Assembly (NCBI GenBank): GCA_902582405.1
Contig: CACHSA010000006.1
Coordinates: forward strand, 1-64,000
DNA length: 64,000 bases
Origin: an uncultured Bacteroidota bacterium
GTDB lineage: Bacteria; Bacteroidota; Bacteroidia; Flavobacteriales; Flavobacteriaceae
Reading direction: 5' to 3'
Each line of letters begins with the position of its first letter. Positions within the stretch are counted from its first letter, which is position 1. Shown piece by piece: positions 39,902-49,885 of this stretch. The position numbers and the translations under genes were made by a program. Below the pieces are notes generated by a model. That model searched no databases. It was not told the DNA's origin and saw only the letters and a list, made by a program, of their open reading frames with translations.

Positions 39902-41242
39902 CTATGCCAATTCCTTTCTATTAAATTTTCCCTTTTTATTAATACTCAAAATCAAGAAACCACCAATTAAAAAAAATAGCATAAAAAATATTACCGAAAA
40001 TCTCATGCTTCCAGTTATTTGATCAACCATTCCGAAAAGTGTCATACCAAAAACAACAGCTATTTTTTCAGTTACTCCATAAAAACTAAAATAAGAGGCA
40101 GTATCTTTTGTATTTGGTAAATATTTAGAATATGTAGCTCTAGAAGTTGATTGCAATCCACCCATAACCATTCCAACTAAACCAGCAACCAAATAAAACT
40201 GAAAAGGTGTTTGTATATAATAAGCGTAAATACAGATAAGTCCCCAAAGGATATTAGCTACAAATAAAGTAGGTATATTACCAAATCTAATGGACGCTCT
40301 TGCAGCAATAATTGCACCAAAAATAGCTACTAGCTGTATGAGTAAGATACTTACAATTAACCCTATTGTTTTTTCTTGATCTGAAGACCAAATTATTTCC
40401 TCTTCTCCAAAATAAGCAGCAACAAGCATAATTGTTTGAAGCGCAAGAGAATAAACAAAAAATGCTAATAAAAAACGTTTCAAAGAAAAGTCTATTTTTA
40501 TTAAGTCATATACGCTTTTAAGCTCCCTGTATCCGTGAAAAATAATATTTTTTTTCTTTACAGCTTTCTTTTCACCTTTAGGCAAATAAAAAAACGATAT
40601 TTGGCTAAATATTAACCACCAAAAACCAACGCACACAAATGATATTTTCATTGCATAGAGTCTTGCTTGATCAGGGTTTCCTGAAATACCGTAAAAGTCA
40701 GGTTGCATAATTAGTGATAAGTTAAACAAAAGTAAAATTACACTTCCTACATAGCCTAAAGAGTAACCTTTAGCACTTGCCCTGTCTTGTTGCTCAGGAT
40801 AAGCTACATCTGGAAGGTAAGAATTATAGAAGATCAAACTGGCCCAGAATCCAATTAATGCTAAAAAATATAGAAAAAGTCCAGTATAAATGTTTTCAAG
40901 ATTAAACCAAAATAGCCCAATACAAGAAAAAGAACCTAAAAAAACAAAAAATTGCATAAAACGTTTTTTATTTCCTAAAAAATCGGCAATACCAGCTAAA
41001 ATCGGTGAAATAAGTGAAATAATAACAAACGCAAAGGCTGTCAAAAAACTTATCATTGCTGTATTTTTGATTTGATACCCCATAAAAAATATTTTGTTAT
41101 TTTCGGCAAATAAAGCTGCGTAATAAAGAGGAAAAATTGCAGTAGTAATTACCAGAGAATAGACTGAATTAGCCCAATCATAAAAAGCCCAAGCATTAAT
41201 AAGTTTATTAGTACCTTTCTTAGGTTTTTTTTTTGAATGCAT
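39902..41242 (-). CDS. MFS transporter, UMF1/Atg22-like family
   Basis: NAWAFYDWANSVYSLVITTAIFPLYY is a hallmark of the UMF1 family. Confidence 0.9.
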   Translation of the reverse strand: MHSKKKPKKGTNKLINAWAFYDWANSVYSLVITTAIFPLYYAALFAENNKIFFMGYQIKNTAMISFLTAFAFVIISLISPILAGIADFLGNKKRFMQFFVFLGSFSCIGLFWFNLENIYTGLFLYFLALIGFWASLIFYNSYLPDVAYPEQQDRASAKGYSLGYVGSVILLLFNLSLIMQPDFYGISGNPDQARLYAMKISFVCVGFWWLIFSQISFFYLPKGEKKAVKKKNIIFHGYRELKSVYDLIKIDFSLKRFLLAFFVYSLALQTIMLVAAYFGEEEIIWSSDQEKTIGLIVSILLIQLVAIFGAIIAARASIRFGNIPTLFVANILWGLICIYAYYIQTPFQFYLVAGLVGMVMGGLQSTSRATYSKYLPNTKDTASYFSFYGVTEKIAVVFGMTLFGMVDQITGSMRFSVIFFMLFFLIGGFLILSINKKGKFNRKELA

Positions 41243-41351
41243 ATTTTTAAAAGTACGAAGTTTTTTTATTATGATAGCTTTAAATTATGATATGTAGATA
41301 TGTTTTGATATGAAAAAACCTAATTTAAATCACAATAAAGTAAATTTGAAT

Positions 41352-41816
41352 ATGAAAACTTTATATCTCTTTGTGGTAATTATTCCTCTGTTCTTGACTT
41401 GCCAAGATAAGATTGAAAAGAAAAAATATAACGTTAGTATGTCAGATTCAGAGTGGAAAAATATTTTGCCAGAGTTATCTTATAATGTTTTAAGAAAGTC
41501 TTTCACTGAGCGTCCTTTTTCAAGCAGTCTTAACTTCAACAAAAAGTCAGGTTACTATGCGTGTAGGGGGTGCAAGAAGCCACTCTACAAATCAGAAAAT
41601 AAATATGACTCAGGATCTGGATGGCCTTCTTTCGACAGAGAAATTAGAGATAATATTGAATATGACGTAGATTTTAAAATTGGATATCCAAGAACCGAAC
41701 TAAAATGTTCAAATTGTGGTGGTCATTTAGGTCACATGTTTAATGACGGTCCGAGAGAAACCACTGGTAAAAGGCATTGTATTAATGGAGCAGCATTAAT
41801 TTTTATAGAAAAATAA
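41352..41816 (+). CDS. msrB: Peptide-methionine (R)-S-oxide reductase, predicted lipoprotein
   Basis: MKTLYLFVVIIPLFLTC lipobox; CXXC zinc sites (CRGC, CSNC) and catalytic RHCINGAAL. Confidence 0.93.
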   Translation: MKTLYLFVVIIPLFLTCQDKIEKKKYNVSMSDSEWKNILPELSYNVLRKSFTERPFSSSLNFNKKSGYYACRGCKKPLYKSENKYDSGSGWPSFDREIRDNIEYDVDFKIGYPRTELKCSNCGGHLGHMFNDGPRETTGKRHCINGAALIFIEK

Positions 41817-42221
41817 TTGAATTTTAGAAAAAAAAATAAAACTGAAGAATATTGGGAAAGAAAGCTTTCGAAAAAGGAATATGATATTTTGAGAATGGGT
41901 GGCACAGAACTACCTTATACAGGAAAATATAATAATCATTTTGAAGATGGAATTTACGTTTGCAAAGGTTGTGGTAATCCTTTGTATAAATCAAATTCTA
42001 AATTTGACAGTGGATGTGGATGGCCTTCATTTGATGAGTGCGTTGAAAATTCAATAGAATACAAAAAGGATTATAAAATTGGAGTATTAAGAATTGAAAT
42101 TTTATGCTCAAACTGTGAAGGACACCAAGGACACGTATTTAACGATGGTCCAACTAAAACTAAAAAAAGATATTGTGTGAATTCTGCCAGTATAGATTTT
42201 ATTCCCAAGAAAAATAAATAA
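41817..42221 (+). CDS. msrB: Peptide-methionine (R)-S-oxide reductase, predicted cytosolic (TTG start)
   Basis: CKGC, CSNC zinc sites and RYCVNSASI catalytic motif; directly follows first msrB. Confidence 0.93.
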   Translation: MNFRKKNKTEEYWERKLSKKEYDILRMGGTELPYTGKYNNHFEDGIYVCKGCGNPLYKSNSKFDSGCGWPSFDECVENSIEYKKDYKIGVLRIEILCSNCEGHQGHVFNDGPTKTKKRYCVNSASIDFIPKKNK

Positions 42222-42249
42222 ACGTTTTGTAAATTTAAAGAAAAATAGA

Positions 42250-43638
42250 ATGGAAAACTACGATGTGATTATAATTGGAAGTGGTCCGGGCGGTTATGTT
42301 TCTGCAATTAGAGCATCACAGCTTGGATTGAAAACAGCAATTATTGAAAAAGAAAGTTTAGGCGGAATATGTTTAAACTGGGGCTGTATTCCAACCAAAG
42401 CGCTTTTGAAATCAGCTCAAGTCTTTGAGTATATAAAACATGCAAAAGATTATGGAATAAATGTCAAAAACTACGAAAAAGACTTTGATGCTGTTATCAA
42501 CAGAAGTCGAGACGTTGCTCAAAATATGAATAAAGGAGTAGATTTTCTAATGAAAAAAAACAAAATAGATGTCTACATAGGAGAGGGATTAATTGGAAAA
42601 AGTAAGAGAGTAAAAATTATTAGTAGTACTGAAGAGAAAGAGATTGAGGGTAAACATATAATTATTGCTACTGGTGCCAGATCTAGAGAAATAAAATCAA
42701 TCCCTATTGATGGAGAAAAAATAATCGGTTATCGTGAAGCTATGACATTAAAAAAACAACCCAAAAAATTGTGTATTATAGGATCTGGGGCAATAGGAAT
42801 TGAATTTGCTTATTTTTACAATACAATGGGAACAGATGTTACCATTATTGAATTTCAAGATAGAATAGCCCCATTAGAAGATGAAGACATATCTTCTCAA
42901 CTGGAGAAGTCGTTCAAAAAAATGGGAATTACTATAATGACAAACTCAGAAGTAATTGGAATAGACAACTCAGGTAAAAGTCCAATATTAAAAATAAAAA
43001 ATGGAGAAAAGGAAGTCAGATTAGAATCAGAAGTTGTACTATCTGCAATTGGAGTTAAAAGTAACATAGAAAATTTGGGTTTGGAAGAAGTCGGGGTAGC
43101 GATAGATAACGACAAAATTTTAGTAAATGATTTTTATGAGACAAATATTCCTGGCTATTATGCAATTGGAGACATAACCAAAGGACAAACTCTTGCACAT
43201 GTTGCTTCCGCTGAAGGTATTCTATGCGTTGAAAAAATTTCTGGAATGCAAGTTGAAACTATTAATTACAATAACATTCCCGGTTGCACCTACTGTCATC
43301 CAGAAATTGCATCTGTTGGATTTACTGAGAAACAGGCAATTGAAAAAGGTTTTGAAATAAAGGTTGGCAAATTTCCCTTTTCAGCATCAGGTAAGGCGAA
43401 AGCTAGTGGATCTTCTGATGGATTTGTAAAAGTAATATTCGATGCAAAATATGGTGAATGGCTAGGGTGCCATATGATTGGAAACGGCGTAACAGAGATG
43501 ATTGCAGAGGCTGTTATAGGTAGAAAGTTGGAGACAACAGGTCATGAAATTCTTAAATCAGTTCATCCACATCCTACAATGAGCGAAGCGGTAATGGAAG
43601 CCGTTGCTAATGCCTACGATGAAACAATTCATTTGTAG
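42250..43638 (+). CDS. lpdA: Dihydrolipoyl dehydrogenase
   Basis: GGICLNWGCIPTKALLKSA, C-terminal HPHPTMSEAVMEA. Confidence 0.96.
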   Translation: MENYDVIIIGSGPGGYVSAIRASQLGLKTAIIEKESLGGICLNWGCIPTKALLKSAQVFEYIKHAKDYGINVKNYEKDFDAVINRSRDVAQNMNKGVDFLMKKNKIDVYIGEGLIGKSKRVKIISSTEEKEIEGKHIIIATGARSREIKSIPIDGEKIIGYREAMTLKKQPKKLCIIGSGAIGIEFAYFYNTMGTDVTIIEFQDRIAPLEDEDISSQLEKSFKKMGITIMTNSEVIGIDNSGKSPILKIKNGEKEVRLESEVVLSAIGVKSNIENLGLEEVGVAIDNDKILVNDFYETNIPGYYAIGDITKGQTLAHVASAEGILCVEKISGMQVETINYNNIPGCTYCHPEIASVGFTEKQAIEKGFEIKVGKFPFSASGKAKASGSSDGFVKVIFDAKYGEWLGCHMIGNGVTEMIAEAVIGRKLETTGHEILKSVHPHPTMSEAVMEAVANAYDETIHL

Positions 43639-44057
43639 TTATTTATAACAAAACTACTTACGGCTAAATAATAAGAATCAAGGCCGAAACCACTTATAAG
43701 GCCTTTTGCGTGAGGAGTAATAAAGGAGTTGTGTCTAAAATCTTCTCTAGAGGAGGTATTTGAAATATGTACTTCAATTACATCCGTTTTTATTGCTTTA
43801 ACGGCGTCACCTATTCCAACGGATGTATGAGTATATGCTGCCGCATTTAAGATTATACCGTCTGATTCAAAACCCACATGATGCAACTTGTCAATTATTT
43901 CACCTTCAATATTTGATTGAAAGTAATCAAAATTAATCCCAGGAAATTTGTCTTTCATAGTTTCTAGGTAATCCTCAAAATTAGAAAAACCATAAATTTC
44001 TGTCTCTCTCACACCTAACAGATTTAAATTTGGACCATTTATAATACTAATATTCAT
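43629..44057 (-). CDS. aroQ: 3-dehydroquinate dehydratase type II
   Basis: IINGPNLNLLGVRE, NAAAYTHTSVGIGDA, EVHISN. Confidence 0.95.
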   Translation of the reverse strand: MNISIINGPNLNLLGVRETEIYGFSNFEDYLETMKDKFPGINFDYFQSNIEGEIIDKLHHVGFESDGIILNAAAYTHTSVGIGDAVKAIKTDVIEVHISNTSSREDFRHNSFITPHAKGLISGFGLDSYYLAVSSFVINNYK

Positions 44058-44121
44058 GATATAAAATTACCTAAAATGATTCATAAATTATATTTTTAAT
44101 AACTAAATACTTTTCAATTAA

Positions 44122-45042
44122 ATGTTTACTAAAAAAATCATCTTAATATTTTTAATTTTTTTAAGCTACGAAAGTCAAGCTCAAAAAAGCTTGACAAGCA
44201 TTGTAATTTTAGGTATCGCTCAAGATGGAGGTTCACCACAAATAGGATGTGATAAATCATGTTGTAAAACTCTTTGGGAGAATAATCTCTATGAAAGTGT
44301 CACCTCTATTGGGTTAATTGATAATCATGAAAACAATTTTTTTTTGATTGATGCATCCCCAGACATTTCCAAACAACATCAAATGCTCAAGTCTTTTGCC
44401 CCAAATGGAAGCTTGGGAGGAATTGCTCTAACTCATGCTCATATTGGACATTATTCTGGTCTCTTATTTTTAGGAAAAGAATCTTTAGATGTTAAAAATA
44501 TTAATGTTTACAGTATGCCAAAAATGTCATTTTTTTTAGAAAATAATGGACCTTGGTCACAATTAATTCAAGAAAAAAATATTGTAATAAATAAATTAAA
44601 AAATGACTCAATACAGACCCTAAGCAAATATATTTCCATAAAGCCAATACTTGTTCCACACAGAGATGAGTTTTCAGAAACTGTAGGGTATATAATAAAA
44701 GGTAAGGACAAGTCGGCTTTATTCCTCCCAGATATTGATAAATGGGAGAATTGGAATAAAAAAATAGAAAATCTTATAAGAAAAGTTGATTATGCATTTA
44801 TTGATGGGACTTTTTATGATGAAAACGAAATACCATACCGAAATATGGACGAAATTCCACATCCTTTTGTAATTGAAACTCTTAAAAGATTTGAAAACAT
44901 AAAGGAAAATGATAAAAAAAAAATTTACTTTATCCATTTAAATCATACGAATCCCTTACTTAAACCAAAAAATAAATTAACGAAGGAAGTTATCAGAAAA
45001 GGGTTTAACATTGCAAGAACCGGAATGAAATTAGATTTATGA
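44122..45042 (+). CDS. Secreted MBL-fold protein, PqqB-like
   Basis: Signal peptide; ILGIAQDGGSPQIGC...THAHIGHYSGLLF; no other pqq gene in window. Confidence 0.75.
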   Translation: MFTKKIILIFLIFLSYESQAQKSLTSIVILGIAQDGGSPQIGCDKSCCKTLWENNLYESVTSIGLIDNHENNFFLIDASPDISKQHQMLKSFAPNGSLGGIALTHAHIGHYSGLLFLGKESLDVKNINVYSMPKMSFFLENNGPWSQLIQEKNIVINKLKNDSIQTLSKYISIKPILVPHRDEFSETVGYIIKGKDKSALFLPDIDKWENWNKKIENLIRKVDYAFIDGTFYDENEIPYRNMDEIPHPFVIETLKRFENIKENDKKKIYFIHLNHTNPLLKPKNKLTKEVIRKGFNIARTGMKLDL

Positions 45043-45938
45043 ATACTTGGGAAAATTTATTTAAAGGTTATTTAATTTATTTAAAAATTGAAAGAGGCCT
45101 TTCCGAAAATTCAATTAAAAGTTATTCATATGACATTCGAAGCCTCTTGAAATATATAAATAAATATAACAACAAACTTAGGTTAAAAGACTGTGACAAA
45201 CAATTTATTCAGGAATTCATATATAAATTTTCAAAAAATATAAATTCAAGATCACAAGCAAGACTTTTGTCATCTTTAAAAAGTTTTTTCAATTATTTGA
45301 TTTTTGAAGGGCTGAATAAATCATCACCAATGGAATTGATTGAATCACCAAAAATTGTATCTAAACTTCCTGAAGTATTATCAAGTAAAGAAGTTGAAAC
45401 TTTAATTAATAATTCGGAATTAAATAAAAATAACGGTATAAGGAATTCAGCTATTTTAGAAACTCTTTATGGAAGTGGTTTAAGAGTCAGTGAGTTAATT
45501 AATTTAAAAATATCTAATATTCATTTTGATGACAAACTACTTTTAATTCAGGGTAAAGGAAATAAACAAAGACTTGTTCCTCTAGGTTCGATATGTGAGG
45601 CTAAAATTATAAACTATGTTAATAATATTAGAATTTTAAAAAAAATTAAAGAGAAATCAAGGGATATAGTTTTTTTGAATATAAATGGACATAAACTTAC
45701 AAGGGCAACGATTTTTAATATTGTTAAAGAAGCTCAAAAAAATTCAAACATAAATAAAATAGTTAGTCCACATACTTTTAGGCATTCCTTTGCAACACAT
45801 TTGCTGGAAAATGGGGCTGATTTGAGATCAATACAAATAATGATGGGACATGAAAATATCACTACAACAGAAATTTATACACACTTAGACACTAAATATC
45901 TATCTAAAACTTTAAATAAATTTCATCCCAGAAAATAA
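45039..45938 (+). CDS. Tyrosine recombinase XerC/XerD
   Basis: Catalytic RHSFATHLLENGADLRSIQIMMGHENITTTEIYTH. Confidence 0.93.
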   Translation: MNTWENLFKGYLIYLKIERGLSENSIKSYSYDIRSLLKYINKYNNKLRLKDCDKQFIQEFIYKFSKNINSRSQARLLSSLKSFFNYLIFEGLNKSSPMELIESPKIVSKLPEVLSSKEVETLINNSELNKNNGIRNSAILETLYGSGLRVSELINLKISNIHFDDKLLLIQGKGNKQRLVPLGSICEAKIINYVNNIRILKKIKEKSRDIVFLNINGHKLTRATIFNIVKEAQKNSNINKIVSPHTFRHSFATHLLENGADLRSIQIMMGHENITTTEIYTHLDTKYLSKTLNKFHPRK

Positions 45939-45940
45939 AC

Positions 45941-46645
45941 CTATTGATTTACAACCATGCGAAATCCTTTACCATGAATATTAAGAATTTCAACCCTGTT
46001 ATCTTTTTTTAAATATTTTCTTAGCTTAGCGATATAAACATCCATTGAACGTGATGTGAAGTAATTATCATCTCTCCAAATTTTACTCAAAGCCTGGTCT
46101 CTTGGTAGCAGATCATTTATATGAATAGCTAAAAGTCTTAAAAGTTGATTTTCCTTTGGTGATAATTTAATTGGCTTATGATCTAGGTAATTTAATAACC
46201 TGAGTTTAGTGTTCAGACTGAAATCTCCTATTTTGAATTGCGTTTCTATTGAATCAGTAACTTCTTTAATCATTCTTCTACCTAGAATTGACTTAATTTT
46301 AGCAAGCAAGACTTCTGAATCAAAAGGTTTAGTTAAATAATCGTCTGCACCCAATTTAAATCCTTTCAAAACATCTTCTTTTAATGTTTTAGCAGTCAAA
46401 AATATTAATGGAACTAAGTCATCAACTTCTCTAATTTCCTTAGCAAGTGTAAACCCATCTTTGTAAGGCATCATAACATCAAGTAGACATAAAGAGAACT
46501 TTTCCTTTTTGAATTTTTCAAAACCCTCAATTCCGTTCTTAGCCAATGTAACCTGATATCCATTAATTTTCAAGTACTCTTTTAAAATACTTCCAAAATT
46601 AGGATCATCCTCAACTAATAAAATTGTTTTCTTATTTGTAGTCAT
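45941..46645 (-). CDS. OmpR-family response regulator; start at 46645 preferred
   Basis: KTILLVEDDPNFGSILKEYL, CLLDVMMPYKDGF, winged-helix C-terminus. Confidence 0.93.
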   Translation of the reverse strand: MTTNKKTILLVEDDPNFGSILKEYLKINGYQVTLAKNGIEGFEKFKKEKFSLCLLDVMMPYKDGFTLAKEIREVDDLVPLIFLTAKTLKEDVLKGFKLGADDYLTKPFDSEVLLAKIKSILGRRMIKEVTDSIETQFKIGDFSLNTKLRLLNYLDHKPIKLSPKENQLLRLLAIHINDLLPRDQALSKIWRDDNYFTSRSMDVYIAKLRKYLKKDNRVEILNIHGKGFRMVVNQ

Positions 46646-46655
46646 TTTGATTTTT

Positions 46656-48236
46656 TTAAATAAATAATGGAATTTGAATTTTGAACTTAGTCCCTTCCCC
46701 TTCAGTGCTTTCAACAGAAATTTTGCCACTATGCAAAGAAATAATTTTTTTTACATAAGCAAGGCCAAGGCCGTGTCCTTTAATGTTATGAATGTCCCCA
46801 TTCTGTTCTCTGAAAAACTTTTCAAAGATCATTTTTAAAGTATTATCATTCATTCCAATACCTTCATCTTCAATTTGAATGTATGTGTTTTTGTCATCAT
46901 TTAAAGTGACTATTTTAATTTTAGGTTTTTCTTTCGAATATTTTATCGCATTATCTAAAATATTTATAAAGACGTTTATTAGATGATTTTTATTACCTAA
47001 TATTTTTGTTTTTTTTGATTTAAATGAAGTTTTTATATCTACACTTTTATTTTGAACTAATAAAGTGATGTGTTCAAGGGCATTTTTGAGTATTTTGTGA
47101 ATATCAATTCCTGTTTTATCAATCAATGTATTGCTTTTATCTAGCTGAGAAATTGTAAGTATTGTTTCTACTTGATCATGCATTCTTCTGTTTTCCTCTC
47201 GCATTATTTTTAGATATTGATGCTTTTTTCGGCTGTTTTTTAATTCTAATTGGCTTTCAATAGCATCAATCGCCAGATTAATTGTTGCAATTGGTGTTTT
47301 AAATTCGTGAGACATATTGTTAATGAAGTCTGTTTTAATTTCAGAAATCTTTTTCTGTTTTAGAATTTGAAACAAAGAAATTGCACATAAGAGTATAATT
47401 AAAATTGTTAAAACGAAAGACAAGCTAGCAACACCTATAACAGATGACATTAAATATTTTTCTTTTTTTGGAAATGTTACAACCAAATCGTAAATACTAG
47501 TCCCTTGGTCATCAACAAAGATTGGAATAGAATATTTGGGACCCGAAAGAGATCCTTCATAATTTTTAGAAATGATTTTTGTAGCTATTCCATTACTAAA
47601 AACACCAAACTCGAACTCGGTTTCGATATTTCTAGAGTTAAATTCTCTTTGAAGAAGGAAAGCAATTTCATATGAATTTATTCTTTTATGTATAGGAAAA
47701 GAGTTAGCCATTTTGGAGAAAATAGAAGAATATGTAGCTTGGTCAATAGCACTTATTCTTTCCATTTTTTGGAATGTTGCACTTGAGATTTTTCTCTGAT
47801 TTTCTCTATCGAATGCTTCTTTAAAGATTCTAGTTGTTTCAAAACCTTTAATATCATTAACATTAGCAACTTCTATTTGACCGTTTTCGTTAGCGGGTAG
47901 GGGTATATTAAATTTCTCCTCTACTAATCCAAATGTGAAAAGGGAAGAAAGATTTGATTCATCATCACTTTCATAAAAAAGAAAAAAATTTCTTAATTGA
48001 GTACTATCTGGTTTACCAACTGAGTCTTTCAACTTTTCAAAAGTTTGAATATAATGTCTCAATTCATTTTCTTGGACATCACTAGCAACAGAATTTAAAG
48101 ATTGTTTTACAGCAAGAGAAAACTCTTGGTCTCGATTTTTAATAGTTGTATTAATAAAATACCATTGAATCAATATAATTCCAGTTACACAAAAAATCGT
48201 AAAACAAACCAAAAAAAAGAAATAACTTTTTTTCAT
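46656..48236 (-). CDS. Sensor histidine kinase
   Basis: NNMSHEFKTPIATINLAI H-box, HATPase N/G boxes, two TM segments. Confidence 0.94.
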   Translation of the reverse strand: MKKSYFFFLVCFTIFCVTGIILIQWYFINTTIKNRDQEFSLAVKQSLNSVASDVQENELRHYIQTFEKLKDSVGKPDSTQLRNFFLFYESDDESNLSSLFTFGLVEEKFNIPLPANENGQIEVANVNDIKGFETTRIFKEAFDRENQRKISSATFQKMERISAIDQATYSSIFSKMANSFPIHKRINSYEIAFLLQREFNSRNIETEFEFGVFSNGIATKIISKNYEGSLSGPKYSIPIFVDDQGTSIYDLVVTFPKKEKYLMSSVIGVASLSFVLTILIILLCAISLFQILKQKKISEIKTDFINNMSHEFKTPIATINLAIDAIESQLELKNSRKKHQYLKIMREENRRMHDQVETILTISQLDKSNTLIDKTGIDIHKILKNALEHITLLVQNKSVDIKTSFKSKKTKILGNKNHLINVFINILDNAIKYSKEKPKIKIVTLNDDKNTYIQIEDEGIGMNDNTLKMIFEKFFREQNGDIHNIKGHGLGLAYVKKIISLHSGKISVESTEGEGTKFKIQIPLFI

Positions 48237-48333
48237 CCCAAGTAAAATGCAAATTTGGTAATTAAATTAGATTTAATTTGCCAAAACAATGTTAATGAAA
48301 AAATTTGCTTTTAACTGTAAATGTGATAAAACT

Positions 48334-48921
48334 TTAAATTATAGCGAAAACTTTTATAAGCTTTTTGATTTCACTAATTGTTCTTTTTTTGTCAATATTT
48401 TCAATAAAATAATCGCAAAGCCCAAGTTTTTTTTTGTCGTTCCATTGATTTTCAATGATTTTATCAATTATTTTTTTTGAAATATTATCTCTTTTATATA
48501 TCCGCTCTAACCTCAGTTTCATTGGCGCTGTAACTAATATTGATAGATCAACCTTATTTTGAAGTTTATGTTCAAACAAAATTGCTGTTTCCATTAATAC
48601 ATATCTTGATGTTTGATTAATCAACCAATTTTTAAAACTTACATTTACTTCGTTGTGAATAAGCTCGTTTATTTTTTTTAATTTTTTTTTGGATGAAAAA
48701 ATTTGATATCTTAAAAATTCTGTATTTAATTTATTATCGATGTAGCTATCAGGGCCTATAATTGAAATAATTTTTTTCTTTATAGAACTACTATTGTTCA
48801 TAATTTTTTTTGCCTCTAAATCAGAATTAAAACAGGGTATCCCAGAATGCTTATTAAAAATTGACGAAACATATGTTTTTCCTGCTCCTATACCACCAGT
48901 TATTGCAATTACTTTTGACAT
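48334..48921 (-). CDS. coaE: Dephospho-CoA kinase
   Basis: IAITGGIGAGKTYVSSIF. Confidence 0.93.
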   Translation of the reverse strand: MSKVIAITGGIGAGKTYVSSIFNKHSGIPCFNSDLEAKKIMNNSSSIKKKIISIIGPDSYIDNKLNTEFLRYQIFSSKKKLKKINELIHNEVNVSFKNWLINQTSRYVLMETAILFEHKLQNKVDLSILVTAPMKLRLERIYKRDNISKKIIDKIIENQWNDKKKLGLCDYFIENIDKKRTISEIKKLIKVFAII

Positions 48922-48922
48922 T

Positions 48923-49876
48923 CTATTCTCTGATTAAAAAAAAGACATTTTTTGGATTAAATCTTACGTTCCTAGCATCCAGAGGTGACTTTATTAATTT
49001 TAATTTTGCAGTTTTTTTTTCTTTTTCAATACTATCATAATCGAATCCTATCATAAAATCTGCTTCTCGTATTTTTTTAAAATTAGATATAGAAGACAAA
49101 AAAAATAATTCTGCTTGAGATGGAAATAATTTCAGGACTTTATTTTTAGGAAAATTTGAAACAGAAATTGGAATATTAATTTTTTTTTCTGAAAAAAGTT
49201 CAACACTTAATTCGACACTAACATCAGTAGAATTATAATTTATATTTTTTTTAATTTGAATCGGAATTTTTTTACGATAGGTTGATTTTATTGGTAATCC
49301 TTTTTTAAAATTTAAATCAACTTGATTGATTTTAGACAATTTTTTTTTCGTCCCAGTAATAATTATGCTATCTGGATCTAGGGTAATTCCAGTTATAAAG
49401 TACCCAACACCTAAATTAAAATCAGGAAGATTAACAGGAACTTTTTTTGAAAATTTCGGTTGATATATAACTTTAATTTTATTTGGGAAAAAACTTAAAA
49501 TTTCTGGTTCTCCGAGCAACTGATCTTGTAGCTTATTAAATATAGAACCAACCTCCAAAACCGCAGTATTATCTAGTAAAACCGCTTTTTTGAAACTAAT
49601 TTTAATATTATTGTCAAAAAAATAATAGTAAAGAAAATGAAAACCTGTAGCTTTCAAGTTCAAGCTTAAGATAGTATCTGAAATTGAAAATATTTTAAAC
49701 GATTTTGGAAGATCTACTATCTCAATTTTCATTTTAATTTCTTCTTGGTATTCTTTTGAAAATTTTTTGAAAAACCAGATTACAGACGAAATAGCAAGAA
49801 ATACTATAAATAATTTAATTCTCCCTTTAAAACTCAGAAATTTTTGCAATGATTTAAGGAATGGTTCTTTGTCCAC
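48923..49876 (-). CDS. YbbR-like domain protein
   Basis: Single N-terminal TM and YbbR-like repeats (KKVPVNLPDFNLGVGYFITGITLDPDSIIITGTK). Confidence 0.75.
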   Translation of the reverse strand: MDKEPFLKSLQKFLSFKGRIKLFIVFLAISSVIWFFKKFSKEYQEEIKMKIEIVDLPKSFKIFSISDTILSLNLKATGFHFLYYYFFDNNIKISFKKAVLLDNTAVLEVGSIFNKLQDQLLGEPEILSFFPNKIKVIYQPKFSKKVPVNLPDFNLGVGYFITGITLDPDSIIITGTKKKLSKINQVDLNFKKGLPIKSTYRKKIPIQIKKNINYNSTDVSVELSVELFSEKKINIPISVSNFPKNKVLKLFPSQAELFFLSSISNFKKIREADFMIGFDYDSIEKEKKTAKLKLIKSPLDARNVRFNPKNVFFLIRE

Positions 49877-49885
49877 CTTTTTTTT

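Noticed and set aside
45039-45938. Tyrosine recombinase as sign of an integrative element
   Set aside because: Reads as housekeeping XerC/XerD, flanked by core genes, with no att-like repeats or cargo genes seen.
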